NCBI GenBank assembly: GCA_000750105.3
Contig: JPHH03000012.1
Span: forward strand, 248,001 to 312,000
Direction: 5' to 3'
From: Tolypocladium sp. Sup5 PDA-1
Taxonomy: Eukaryota > Ascomycota > Sordariomycetes > Hypocreales > Ophiocordycipitaceae
Length of the DNA: 64,000 nt
Positions 1 through 11,007 of the stretch are shown piece after piece. Both the position numbers and the translations under genes were made by a program. The notes beneath the pieces were generated by a model, which saw only the letters and a list, made by a program, of their open reading frames with translations, was not told the origin of the DNA and searched no databases. Position 1 is the stretch's first letter. The number at the start of each line of letters is the position of its first letter.

Positions 1-3000
1 TTCCGCAGCGACCTCGTTCTATCCACGTGATCCAGGCCCAAAAAGTCGTCCTCGGATGATGCAACATTCCAAAGTTCGTCGTCTGTTCCCGCGCACGTTA
101 GCCTTCATTCATTCCATCGACACGGGGTGGTAGAGGCAACCCACCATCGCTGAGATATTGCGGCTTCGAGTAGTTTGCCCGGCGGCAGATGGCAAACTTG
201 ATCTTCTCGAAGCTCTTGCCCTTGAGACCGGTGCGCTTTTCGAGGCGCTTCTTCGTGTCGGCAAACTTCTCACCCTGCACAAATGTTAGTATGCGCCAGG
301 AAATCGCTCATAAACAGCTTGTTACTTGCATCCTTGAGCAGAAACTTGAAGGGGATACCGTGGACCCGGTTGACCTCGTTCTGGAAATGGAAGACCTGGA
401 TGAAGTTGTTGTCGTCGGCTCCCACCTCCTCCTCGGGCACGCGCTCGGCGAATATTTGCGTGTACTCGTTCAGGTTCATGACAGGGTGTTCCCGCGCAGG
501 TTCACGGTAGAATCTGTTGGAGCTTGTCTCGTAAACCCGAATACGCCCAGCTTCGGCTTCCTCTGGAAGCTGAGACTTCTTGATAAGGGCCTGGATCAGA
601 TCCTCAATCGTTCCTGTTTTGGGGACAAGCAAATCGAATTGATCCTGTTTCAAAAGTCAGTCTAACCACCCCCCGTGAGAGACGGGTGACACCAACCTCC
701 TTCGTGATACCCTCACTGAGCCAAGTGACCTTGATGCTCTTCTTGGTATCCAGCTCAGCTAGACTCATCTCCAACACCTCGAAATAGAAGGCGTCGTTTC
801 TCTGACTTGAGTTGAGCGAGTTTGATCCCATCGGATTTAGGATCTGCCGCAGGCTTGGGTTGGTTCCCCGCCTGACCGGAGCCTTGGGATTGTTGGTCGT
901 CGCATTGACAGTCCATAGGCGAATATGTGTGGGAGGAACGGAAAGATATGTGCCGATGCGCTCAGACACCGTGTCGTAGTTGATCTTTGCGTTGAGAACA
1001 AGATCGAAAGGTGGGTATTGGTTCTGGTCGCATCTGGTGGGATGGGGATGGAACCTAACTGTCCGCTTGTGTTCCAAGAAGTCGTAATACTCTCGCGCGT
1101 CCTCGAAATGCTCTGCTGTCTGGATTCTGGGGACGGTCAGCGAGATATAAGCTAGAGGGAAGAATTGTGACATACGGCTCTTGTAGTGTCTTTTCTGCAA
1201 GTCTTGCCTGCTCCGCCTTTTCGGACGTCCTCTGGAAGCAAATAATGTCTCCGTCCTGAAGCTCAGCCACCTTCAAAGACTGCTTAGGCTTCAAAGGTTC
1301 GATCATGGTCGGTTTGATTTCCTGTCAAGCATCAGCGCCAATTCAAAACGACACCGGGGTTTGCGGTGTCATACCTCCCATAGCAGCAGTTTCTCATCAG
1401 CCGATAGCTTTTCACCCCAGCCCATCTTCTGGAGAATCAGAGGGACCAGCTCCTCCACCTTTTTCTCCTTGCCAATGTAAACATGGCCGACGCCGTTCAA
1501 CGTTTGTTCTTCGAGGTCAAAGTGCTTCAGCAGCAAGAGAATTGTGTCGTTCTTAACCACAACGCCATTCGACTGACTCTGATATGACGGCCAGATGGCT
1601 TCGCCCTCGGCACTGAGCTCGTCCGCAACTTCGGCCCAGACGCGCAGGCTTGTATCCCGATGCGCCGCTGAACGGGTGTAGACCTCCTCGACTGTCGGCC
1701 GCAGATCCATAATCGGCTGGTCGGGTCGAATTGTCTTGTTTTGCCGGTTCACCATGAGCCAGAGCCGGACCTTGCGTGGATCCTGGCCCATGTCCGCTGC
1801 GACCTGGTTGACAAACTCTTCCATGGTCATTGCCCGACGAATCCTGTAGGATCTCGGGGCTGCAGCGTCGGCTTCAGGGTTGCCGTCGAACGTGCAGAGA
1901 TCGGTGCCTCCGTATTGCCGGAACGTGTCGTCGGTAATCAACTTGGCCATCATGTAGAGGTGAGCTTCCTTCTGTTCACGTCGGCGGGCCTCTCTAAGCG
2001 CACTCTCCTCATCGAACCGTTGATCTAAGTTTTCATGTTAGTAGTCATTTTCTTATCCGAGGTTGCAGGCCGGGAAAGACTCACGAAGGTGCTGGGGAAT
2101 TTCCTCTTTGGTGACGGGGCACAGGATCTTGTCCACCTTGCATTTCCGGATGTAGACCAACATGTACGCGCTGTTCTGGCGCATGATGGGTGCCTTTTTT
2201 TGGAGTGGCGCCCGGGGGTAGCCATTAAGCGTCCGGTACTCGCCTCCAAAGTTCTCCTCCAGAACCTCTCTCGAAGTGGCTCTCGTCACCTTGTCATCGT
2301 CGTACTTGTAGAACCAGCCGTCCTTTTCCGGCTTGATAAACGCGTAGTAGTGGCCCGCGTTCAGGTCGCCACTGTGGACGAGAACACCGTGAAGCTGGTA
2401 GGTCCAGTCCTCGGATCTGCTGGCACCCTCCATGATATAGGGAGCGGCATCGAAAACGTCGGGGAACTCGTATCGGTCGTTAATCTTCATCATCATATCT
2501 TTGTGGACGTCGTACTCGAAACGCTTGAGCTGCAAGTGCAGAACGTCAGGGAAGCTGGCGAAAATGACGCCCTTGTTGGCGTCCTGCAGCTTGTGCTGGT
2601 CGCCGGCGAAGTACTGGTTTTCCCCGTTCATCTTCTCCACCTGGATGTAATCCTGGAAGCTGTCGAGCACGGTCTCGTTTCCGCTCACATTGAGCTGGAT
2701 GTCCCAAAAGTCCTCAGTGCGGCTCGATTCGTAGTCCACGTTGATGCACGAGATGTACGTCTTGATCTTGCCACTAAAAATTTCAGGAAGGACGTTCTCG
2801 GCCTTGGTGCCTTTCATCTTTTCTTCCATCCTCTCCATGAGCTTGCGCGAAAGCTCTTGGACATCCTGCTGCTCGAAGATGTGTCGGGTCTCCCAGCCAA
2901 AAGATTTGGTCAGTTCGTTGGTGCTAACCGCTTGCTCCGAGGTTTGCAGCTGGTAGAAGAGTCGCTGAAGGGTATATGCGGAATTCTGCATGCTCTCATC

Positions 3001-4060
3001 ATTTTCGGTGGGAATTTCGTAGACCGCCTAGTCGCGAGAGAGTCAGTAACCACGTAGCACGCGTTGCCGACGGCGAGGGAAAAAAGAGTACCTTTCGAAA
3101 TGCATTGGTAAAATACAACGACTGGAGGAGCGAGTTGAGGTAGCAAGTGGCGCCCTGGTTCTTGAGTCCGACGTATCCCGTCTCTTTCTTGGAATCGTAG
3201 TTTACGAAGTTATGCCACAGGACACCTGTCTCGTCCTCGACAAACCGGATATAGGCGGTGATGTTGGCCGTGTCGTTCTCGCACAGTGGGCGGTTGCCGT
3301 GTTCCCAGGGAACGTTGAACATTCTCCGGTGCTCGACGAAGCGGGTGAAGCCCCAGTCGCCCTCCTCCTTGGTGAATCGGTGGTGAGCGGCGTGGTGAAC
3401 GTATAAGCTGGGATCATTCTGGTTCCAGAGCACCAGGGCGAACTGCACGCAGCAGCTCCAGTTGTCGGGCACGGCGTTGGCGTCGAAGCCGTGTTCGAGG
3501 TAGATTGAGCACTGGTCGGTGTTGTTACCGTGGGGGAAAAGGAGAATGCGCCTGTAAGTAAGAGCTGTTAGTGAATTCCCTTGTCAAGCACGGGCGCACG
3601 GAGTTGCGAAGTGGTGGGACGCACCATGGGTAGCCGCCGGCTTCGAAGACGGGGCCATGTTCTCTCTTGCCCAGACCGCGCCAGTTCTCAACGGTCCATG
3701 TGTGTTCGAAATCCTCGAGGATCTTGGGCTCGTCTATTAAGGGAGGGAGAGCCAGCTCCTTCATCGCCTCGTCTATTGGCCGCAGGTTAGCCGGCACAGC
3801 GGGGTTGACGGTGACGGTGAAGGGGCAGACATACGGTCGTTGGCCATGGGCAGATCTTGGAGCTGCTGGTCCGTCTCGCTATGCTCGAGGTTATCGGGGC
3901 TGATGATGGCGACGGGGTCCTTCTCCGGGGCGTCGCCGACGCCCACGTAGTCGTCCGCGTCCACCACCATCTCATTGGGGGAGTCGACGTTGTAGCTCTG
4001 GTTGCGGGAGATAAAGTCAGCCAAGCCTCGGTAGGGCAGACCGTGGAGGTCTGGGGCCAT
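1..4060 (-). CDS. USP7/HAUSP-type ubiquitin C-terminal hydrolase (3' end cut by window edge)
   Basis: This deubiquitinase removes ubiquitin from proteins and resembles human USP7 and yeast Ubp15. I read the exons as complement(join(<1..82,145..274,330..644,697..1126,1176..1321,1375..2024,2085..3027,3092..3551,3625..3772,3835..4060)), and every junction keeps frame, giving about 1176 codons. The order is an N-terminal MATH/TRAF domain (FEHTWTVENW onward), then the catalytic USP domain with the Cys box GLKNQGATCYLNSLLQSLY and the His box HSGDLNAGHYYAF. A long C-terminal ubiquitin-like region follows, ending near DDDELWN and LGLDHVDRTR, the usual end of the family, so only a few residues should be missing. 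The ATG at 4060 is chosen; an in-frame ATG at 4096 would add 12 residues. One intron (275..329) is GC-AG. Family assignment is firm; the exact start is not. Confidence 0.93.
275..329 (-). other. GC-AG intron in the USP7-like gene
   Basis: The coding frame needs a splice from ...LKD to GEKFADTKK. The only fitting donor is GCAAGT, a GC donor, paired with the acceptor TTTGTGCAG. All other introns I place in this gene have GT donors. GC donors are a known minor class in fungi. Confidence 0.8.
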
Positions 4061-6510
4061 GATGAAGGGCGTTCGCTCGCGACGCGGACGAAGCAAAGCA
4101 AGCTGGGAGGAGAGTTGAAGGCTCTGCGTAGAGGGGAGCTGGCGTCAAGGCCCGAAGAGGCGCTGCCGTCGAACAAAGGATGACGACGACCAGGGTGCTG
4201 CGATGACGATGCACGGATTATATGCCGTTGCGAGGCAAAGCAAGGTAAGGTACGGAGTAGGCAGGGCAGTCGTAGGAGGCAAGGCACGGAACGGACCAAG
4301 TCAAACGGGAAGGCAGGGCAGAGCAAGCAACGCAACGTCAGGACCCGGGCATGTATGTGCATTTGCATGGGCATAGAAGCATTGCCGACAGCTGCCAGGG
4401 TATTGTGCAGCTGCTGGTGGAACGTGGGTTTCGTGAACAGTCCAACAGTGGAAGAGCTTACCATGGCTGGCAGTCTCGTCGTGGACAGCTGCAGAGGTCT
4501 CGATGTCGCCTCAGGCCGTAATTGCTGCGCGCAGCGCCCGGGACAGAGGCCGTAGACGCTGGGGAGGCGGTCGAGATGGCCTCAAGAGGCGCTGTACGCG
4601 GTGGTTGGCGGGCAACTGCAGCAGCAATTCGCAGACAGGCGGCGGCAGACGACGTCAGTTGAGGCAGAGGCCAGGGCTCAAGCAGGCGAAGAGCCGCGGG
4701 GGGGGCAGAGACTGGAAAAATACACGGCCGGGTCGGCGAGGGGCAGACAGAGAGAAGCGAGAACAAGGAAGACCAGACGGGCACAGGGGAGGCGTCGAAA
4801 TGGAGGGCGAATCTGCTCCCAGCCTTGTAGCCGGTGTTATTTGTATGGCAAGGTACGAATACGCCAGAAAAGGTGAGAGGTGAGGTGAAGGTCAGAGGCG
4901 GGCGGGTAGGTGAGGTCTGGAGAGCTATGATGGACGGGCTCCCGCACCGGCCGACGTGCGCGGCCGCAATCGCGGAGAAAAGCAGGACGCCTCGCCTGCT
5001 GCTGATTCCTGTGGGCGGCGACGACGAGGCGCTGGTTAGAGGCGTGATGCGATGCATGTCGACGGTGTTAGTGCACGACCCCTTCATGTGAATAGTGACG
5101 GCACGGTGAGGCGCTGTTGAGCTAGAGACTAGGTCTTTGTCGCGCCAAATAGAGTACAGCACTAGCAGGGCCTACGCGCGGCCTGACCTCGCTGCTAACA
5201 GCATGAACTGGAGCTCAGTCCATGACAGCCAGCCTCTGGAGCCCCGCCACTAATGACGTTCACGGCTGTCCGATAGAAGTAGAGCTGACGCAGAGCTTTT
5301 AGCTTGTGACTGCAGTCTGATGAGTCGTGCTTCGACACAATCACGGACACAAAGAAGAGGGCCGCGTTGAGTCATTGGCATTCACAGCTCACAGGGCTTT
5401 CACGATATTCTTCAGTGGGCAAACATCCCTTGGCCCATACCTAAGTATGCGTGAGCGGCCCTGGCTCAGGTGCAGGTCGCGGCCAGATGGAGACGGGCAA
5501 ACTGCATGCAACTCTCACTAACTACCTTACCATGTTGGTCTTGACGTGCTCCTCACTTGCATCGGCGCAAGACAATGCACTGTCGATCCTGTTTGTTGCA
5601 GGCGACCATGCGCGTAGCATTTTGCCACGACGATTTGGCTGAGGAGCCCATGTCCGCGGAGGGACACGGCCTTTCTGAAGCCTCGAGCTGGCGAGACGAG
5701 CGTGCTTTGCGACGAGCTTACCAAAACAGTAATTAATCCAACACTCTTTCCTTCGCTACCGGTCCTCGTACGTCGGCAACTACAAGCTCCAGCTGCCTTG
5801 CTTGTTTGCACCGTACCTAGGTATGTAAGTTGCACTGCCCAGGCATGCACTCCGCGGCGTAGCTTCAATCAACAACAGGAGGGGCACGTGCCAATCAAAG
5901 AGCAACCGAGCTCGACAGCAGCTGCAAGCCCACCTGCGTTGCAACATGCGGTGGGCAGCCTGAGGACAGGACTTTGCTGGCAATCTCCTGACCTATTGCT
6001 CGCCCGCTGGGCAGCTCTCGCTCGAGACGAGGCAATTGACGTAGCGTGTGCTTCAACTCGTATGACTCCACGGCATGGAAGCCAGTGCACGGGCATCATT
6101 AGGTTGTGACTGTTGGTGCAGATCAGCACACTCCAGGTCACTATTAATGTATTACAAGGCCTCTACAGCACCAGCTGCCAGCCGATACCGCTTGCGTGTG
6201 GGGTAGCCTAGCCCAAGGTTGGGCAACTCAGGGAGCTCCCGCTTCCCGTCTCGGAGCTTTTGCACATGCATTGCGACAAAGCTGACCTGACCTGGCCTCT
6301 GCAGTCGACATCCAGAACTACCTACTCCATCTCCTCCTCACTTCCCCTCTCTCGCTCCCCCTTTGCCGCCTCACTCTGCGCCCTTTTCCGAATCCTCTCT
6401 TTCTTCGACTCGGCCAGTGTCCTTCGTTCGAGCACCCGCCACGCCCCTCGACTTGCGCCGTCGCCACCCACGCCTGCACCCGACGAGGCCCTCTGCATGG
6501 AACCGCGGGC
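4061..6510. other. Divergent intergenic region, no gene recognised
   Basis: These 2.45 kb separate the divergently transcribed USP7-like and kinase genes. Many overlapping open frames exist on both strands, but they are Arg/Ser/Pro-rich, lack recognisable motifs and look like chance frames in GC-rich DNA. The part next to 4060 is probably the long 5' leader of the USP7-like gene, and a CT-rich tract near 6330-6420 probably belongs to the leader of the kinase gene. Confidence 0.6.
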
Positions 6511-8048
6511 ATGTTCTCCATTGCGCTGCGCAGAACCAGCAAACGATGCAGACTGACCGGCCCGCTCGTCGTGCGCGCTGATATCCCGTGCTCGACGCCG
6601 CGTGCGCCGCAGCAGTCGCGCAGGGCCAGCAACGGGGCCTGGCGGCCGGTGTCGGTGTTAGACGAGTATGCATGCGCGCTCCTTACGTCCTCTTCCTCCA
6701 GCTTGCCAGCGGGCGACTGACAGTCTTGCAAGATGGGTTGCCAGAGAAGCACGGCCCATAAGTCTGCGACAGCTCATGGTCTTTGGCCGCTCCCTGACCG
6801 AGTCGCGACTCATCAGCTCTGCCAACTATGTCCGCACTGAGCTGCCCGCTAGGTAAGCCGACCTCGTCCACTGCGTCGAGCCCAAAGCCATCGCGGATGC
6901 TAACGCGCATCTTACAGAATAGCGCATCGCATTCGCGACATGCAGCAGCTCCCCTACGTCGTCGTCACAAACCCCCACATCAACGAAGTCTACAACCTAT
7001 ATTACAACGCCTTCGACTGCTTCCGCAAGCTCAAGGAGGTCAAGACGCTCGAGGACAACGACAGGCTGTGCGAGATCATCGGCCAGAACCTCAAGAGCCA
7101 CCTGACTGTCATACCCAAGCTGGCCATGGGCATCCTCGAGTGCGGCGGGCTGATGGACCCGGTAGACCTGGACAAGTTTATGAATACAATTCTAAGATCG
7201 GTGAGTCAAGGCTGCTTTGGGTTGATGTTGACTCAACTAACACCCTTCAGCGCATATCCCGACGGGTCATTGCCGAGCAACACCTCTCCTTGACCGAGAC
7301 CTTCAACTCGTCACACTTCTCCCCCGGCGCCAAGCTCTCCGAGTCCGACTTCATAGGCGAAGTCTTCATCAAGTGCTCAGCCAAGGACGTCATCGACCGC
7401 TGCGCCAAAGCCGTCACAGCCCTCGCTCGCTCAACAAACGGCCCCGGCGTCCAGGTCCCGGAGATTAAAGTCGTCGGCCACCTCGACGCCAGCTTTCCCT
7501 ATATCCTGAGTCATATAGAATACATCGTCGGGGAGCTGCTCCGCAACTCCGTCCAAGCCGTTATCGAGCGCCACCAGAAACTCGACGACACCACCTCCCC
7601 GCCGCCACCCATCGAAGTCACCATCTGCGAGGCACAGGAGCACGTCATTTTCCGAATATCAGATCGTGGCGGCGGCATCCCGCGCGCTGAGCTCCCCTAC
7701 CTGTGGTCCTTCAGCAAGGGCCCCCAGAGCCAGAAGCGCCTCGAGAACCTCGGCCAGGTGCCCCGCATGGCTGCCACGATGCAGGAGCTCCACGTCGAAG
7801 ACGAGCTCAGCCGCCGAGACCTCAAGACGCCCACCTACCAGAGCTCCCTCTCCTCGCTCACCAGCCGGCCGCCCAATCTGCGACTCGGCATGGGCCTACC
7901 CCTGAGCCGCGTCTACGCAGAGTACTGGGCTGGCAGCCTCAACCTCCACAGCCTCGAGGGCTACGGTGTCGATGCGTTTCTGCAGATCTCGAGGCTGGGC
8001 AACAAGAACGAGCAGCTCGCCACGAGGGCCAGCATGGATGCCGTCTGA
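6511..8048 (+). CDS. Mitochondrial pyruvate/branched-chain 2-oxoacid dehydrogenase kinase family protein
   Basis: Exons join(6511..6665,6724..6852,6918..7200,7251..8048) encode 454 aa. The N-terminal half is the alpha-helical BCDHK-adaptor domain (ARPISLRQL, ELPARIAHRIRDMQQLPY, then NPHINEVYNLYYNAF). The C-terminal half is a GHKL ATPase: N-box ELLRNSVQAV, G1 box SDRGGGIP, and G2 box LRLGMGLPLSRVYAEYW. Such kinases phosphorylate the E1 subunit of pyruvate or branched-chain 2-oxoacid dehydrogenase in the mitochondrial matrix and switch it off. The first 30 residues are rich in Arg, Ser and Leu and nearly devoid of acidic residues, fitting a mitochondrial presequence. The ATG at 6511 is used because it supplies this presequence and reads into the splice that yields VSVLDDLARWVAREARP. 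Which complex is the substrate cannot be decided; yeast Pkp1/Pkp2 are the relatives. Confidence 0.92.
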
Positions 8049-8734
8049 CTGGAACGAGTATCCTTGAGCCCGTAATATTATTTTTTGCATGGACAAGTGT
8101 GATGGAATAGGGGGGTCTTAGCGCACGGTGCATTATCATTTGTTGAATGGGTCAGACAGGCGGGCCTTTCTTTTTGTCTCCAAGTGCCTCCTGTCAGCAA
8201 GGAGTTTTGTGAGGATGGAATATCATCTACTTGTATGCTGGATTGTGGGCAACATCCGATACGTTGGTTTGCACAGGGGTATCGCAATTTTGTTCGAGTG
8301 TATCATGAAACGTGATGACTGAATTACATCGGCTTTAAGGTGCCTAGCTGAGAGAAAGGGGGCTTGTGTAAAGGGGACAAATAAAATAAGGCTACATGAT
8401 CAAAAAGCTTCCATCTCGCGCGCCCCCTCGTCTGAAGAGAGCCATACTTGTAAGCTGGCCGCCAACGCAAATTGCAGGACTGAAAAACATGGCGAGCACG
8501 TCTGTGTTACCCCCGTGGCCACCACAACTAACAGGAGGCGCGATGGGTAGAATCGCAACCATACCCCGCCTCAGCTCCTACAGTAGCAGCTGACGCGAGT
8601 ATCATTCATCTTCCTCCATGCGGGTATTCGTTGACCTTTTTTGCAATTCCTAACCCCAAACTGGAGAGACAAGCATGTGAAATGACGGCAGCCTGTCCAA
8701 CATCAACGTGGCTTGCCGACACGTTGTGGTCGGT
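8049..8734. other. Convergent intergenic region, 3' flanks
   Basis: This stretch lies between the stop codons of the converging kinase and septin genes. I see only likely 3' UTR sequence, for example the AT-rich AATATTATTTTTTGCATGG just after the kinase stop and AAATAAAATAAGG near 8380. No open frame with recognisable content is present. Confidence 0.6.
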
Positions 8735-10112
8735 TTAACGACGGCCGTGGCTTCGGACGGCGCTGCCCTGCATCGACTCAAGCTCCGTCTCCAGCTGCTT
8801 GATCTGGGCGTGGGTCTGCTCGAGATCCTTGTTAAGACGGTCGCGCTCGGCGATGAGCTTCTGCTCCCACTGTCGGAACCGCTGCTCCTCGATCTTGACC
8901 TGCTCAGTGAAACGCTTTCGCAGAGCCTCCTCCTCCTCCTTGAACTTGGGGTTGTCGAGCTTTCTGGGACGGGCCTCGCCGAACTTGCGGGTCTCCATTT
9001 GCTGGGCGCGGTAGGCCTCGTAGTGCAGCTCCTCGGTGGTGTGAATGAGGTCGAGCATGTGGGTTCGGATCAGGATGGATCGCAGCTTCTTGAAATCGCA
9101 GTGGTCCTCGTTCTCGACCTCGGCAACACCCCATGAATATTGACGACCCTTGACGATGCGGCCGTCGCCAGTCTTGACGTCCCTCTCGGAGCCGATGACG
9201 GCGAAGGGCATGGCGGCCATCAAGCTGCGGGCATGCTGAGCAGCAGCCTCGTCATCCTCCTCGATCGGGGGCTGGTAAATCTTAATGTTCTGGGCCTCGA
9301 TGACGGAGATGATCTACGAGTACAGTTAGCAAGCAAGTCCACCTGGAGCATCCCCTGTGCTACATACCCTTTGCTTGAACTTGGCCAGGTCAGCAGGGCT
9401 GAGGGTGTCGGCTTTGGCAATGACAGGGATCAGGTTGACGCGAGAGCAGAGCCTCTTCATGACCTCGATATCCAGGGGCTTGAGGGTGTGGCCCGTAGGG
9501 CGAATGAAGTACAGGCAGGCATGGACACGGAGGTCGATCTTGTCCTGGCGGCGGGGTTGCTGCTCCTGAAGCATGTACGACTCGTGCTGGTCGTCGAGGA
9601 ACTCGATGATGGGCATCCAGGAGTCACGGTTGTTGACATAGTCGCCGAAGCCGGGCGTATCAATGACAGTCAGGCGGACTGCACGAGGGCACGGTTAGCT
9701 GGGTTCGGGCGCACACGCACGCGTTGGGCGGTGATGTCCGTACCCTTGAAGAACTTCTCCTCCAGCTCAGCCTTGGTGATCTCGATCTCGACGGTCTTGT
9801 CGACCTGCTTCTGGTGACGCTTCTTGTGGTCGGCGTAGTTCTTGATGGTGGTGGAGAAGAGGGTGTTGATGAAGGTGGTCTTTCCCAAGCCCGACTCGCC
9901 AGCAACCTGGGGTACATCAGTCAGTCAGCCGTTGTCGTCGAAAGGACCTTTGAATACCAGGAAACTGCTCCCCGAGTTCCTCGATTCGAATTGCAACATG
10001 AACATACCATGATGGTGAAGCCGGCACCGCGTTTGGCAACAATCTTGTGTCGCTGGTTGGGGAGATTGGCAATGCCAATCGGTGAGGCGCTCTCAGCAGC
10101 GGGAGGAGCCAT
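8735..10112 (-). CDS. Septin (Cdc3/AspB-like group)
   Basis: Exons complement(join(8735..9313,9368..9678,9744..9906,10008..10112)) encode 385 aa. Septins are GTP-binding proteins that polymerise into filaments and rings at septation and growth sites. The G domain shows the P-loop AGESGLGKTTFINTLF, the G3 motif DTPGFGDYVNN and G4 AKAD. It is preceded by the polybasic stretch NQRHKIVAKRG used for membrane contact and followed by the septin-unique element up to about residue 300. The tail from KFKEEEEALRKRF to LETELESMQ is a heptad-rich coiled coil, as in the Cdc3/Cdc12 classes. Overall similarity from memory is best to Aspergillus AspB, but I keep the class tentative. The ATG at 10112 gives the compact N-terminus normal for the group; the in-frame sequence further upstream looks non-coding. 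Confidence 0.95.
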
Positions 10113-10744
10113 CTCGACAGGATTCGGGCGCAAAGCAGGTACTGAAGGTGATGCAGAAAAGACGCAGCTCGAAGCCGATGATGCACAGGCAGATGAAGAC
10201 CGCGGAGAGACGCCTACGATGGCGGTGCGAGTCGAATTGAAGGGACTGGAGTCGGAGGATGGTGGAGGTTCGGGAGCTTGTTGGATGCAGCGGGCACGAA
10301 GCACTGGAGCGAGGTGTACCTCAGGGGCAGCAGGCGGAAACGGGACCAAGCCAAAAGGGGGGGTCGTGGCCGCCAATTTTGCTGCCCTTGCCCGGTTGGC
10401 TTCTGGGGGACACGGGGCAGGGGTGGTCCCCTTTTCGTTCCCAATCCCAACGGCCCTGACATGGCGGTCGGTGCGCACGGGCCTTGCCCAACGCGGACTA
10501 GACCCAGGACCCAGGATTAATTATCTGCCGGCCCCTCCATCGCATTTTCGGGTGGGTCAATTCGCCGATAGCGATCATTGGAAACCTCCTCGACCAGCGC
10601 TCCAACCAGCCGGTTAATCTGTACGGATAGCATAATGAAGAATATCCTGTTTGAGTTGCCACATACGAAGTCCAACTCGGTAGATTTTAGAAGTAGTATA
10701 TAGTTAAAAATAAAATATTGATTAATCAGCAAAGAACCAAAAAA
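10113..10744. other. Intergenic region between septin and tRNA-Ser
   Basis: The part adjacent to 10112 is the probable septin leader. Sequence from about 10660 to 10744 is clearly AT-richer (for example TAGTTAAAAATAAAATATTGATTAATC), which is usual upstream of fungal tRNA genes. No protein gene is supported. Confidence 0.55.
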
Positions 10745-10832
10745 GGCAACGTGGCGGAGTGGTTAACGCGACAGCTTGCTAGTCCGTACGCTGTTTCCCT
10801 CGGGAGCACAAGTTCGAATCTTGTCGTTGTCG
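10745..10832 (+). tRNA. tRNA-Ser(GCT) with a very short intron
   Basis: The acceptor stem GGCAACG pairs with CGTTGTC (one G-T pair), with discriminator G at 10832. The D stem GCG/CGC flanks the loop with GGTT. The T arm is ACAAG-TTCGAAT-CTTGT and contains the B box. A long variable arm (TTCCCTCGGGAGC) marks a class II tRNA. Read without an intron, the anticodon stem has two mismatches. Removing 10782..10788 lets ACAGC pair perfectly with GCTGT and leaves the loop TT-GCT-A-C, so the anticodon is GCT (serine). T5 follows directly at 10833. Confidence 0.88.
10782..10788 (+). other. Putative 7-nt tRNA intron
   Basis: GTCCGTA sits one base 3' of the anticodon, the canonical position (37/38) for nuclear tRNA introns. 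It is inferred from restored pairing of the anticodon stem. Seven bases is very short for this class. Confidence 0.65.
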
Positions 10833-10837
10833 TTTTT
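10833..10837 (+). terminator. RNA polymerase III terminator
   Basis: A run of five T residues starts immediately after the tRNA discriminator base, the normal Pol III stop signal. Confidence 0.8.
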
Positions 10838-10859
10838 CTTTTGCCAGCCCAGGCAAGAT

Positions 10860-10877
10860 CACGTGACTAGGCACGTG
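10860..10877. promoter_or_regulatory. Two CACGTG E-boxes upstream of PWP2
   Basis: CACGTG occurs at 10860-10865 and again at 10872-10877, between the tRNA and PWP2. The hexamer is the core site of bHLH factors such as Cbf1 and Pho4. Use here is inferred from position only. Confidence 0.35.
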
Positions 10878-10944
10878 CTCATACGGGGGAGTCTGAAAAT
10901 CACTGCCTTGCGCTAATCGATAAGCAAAGAAGCAAGCAATCCCA

Positions 10945-10958
10945 GCCAAAATTTTGGC
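10945..10958. promoter_or_regulatory. AAAATTTT palindrome in the PWP2 promoter
   Basis: GCCAAAATTTTGGC is a perfect 14-bp palindrome about 50 bp upstream of the PWP2 start. Its core resembles the RRPE element (AAAATTTT) found at ribosome-biogenesis genes in yeast, which fits the gene's role. It is a motif match only. Confidence 0.35.
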
Positions 10959-11007
10959 AGCGATCCAAGTTCCAACTTAGTCGCCATATCATGGCCTGCA
11001 GATGACA

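Noticed and set aside
2035..3057. 340-codon plus-strand frame
   Set aside because: It is a shadow of the USP domain encoded on the minus strand, which carries the Cys and His boxes.
4458..5162. 234-codon minus-strand frame upstream of the USP7-like gene
   Set aside because: Ser/Pro/Thr-rich with no domain; probably leader or intergenic sequence.
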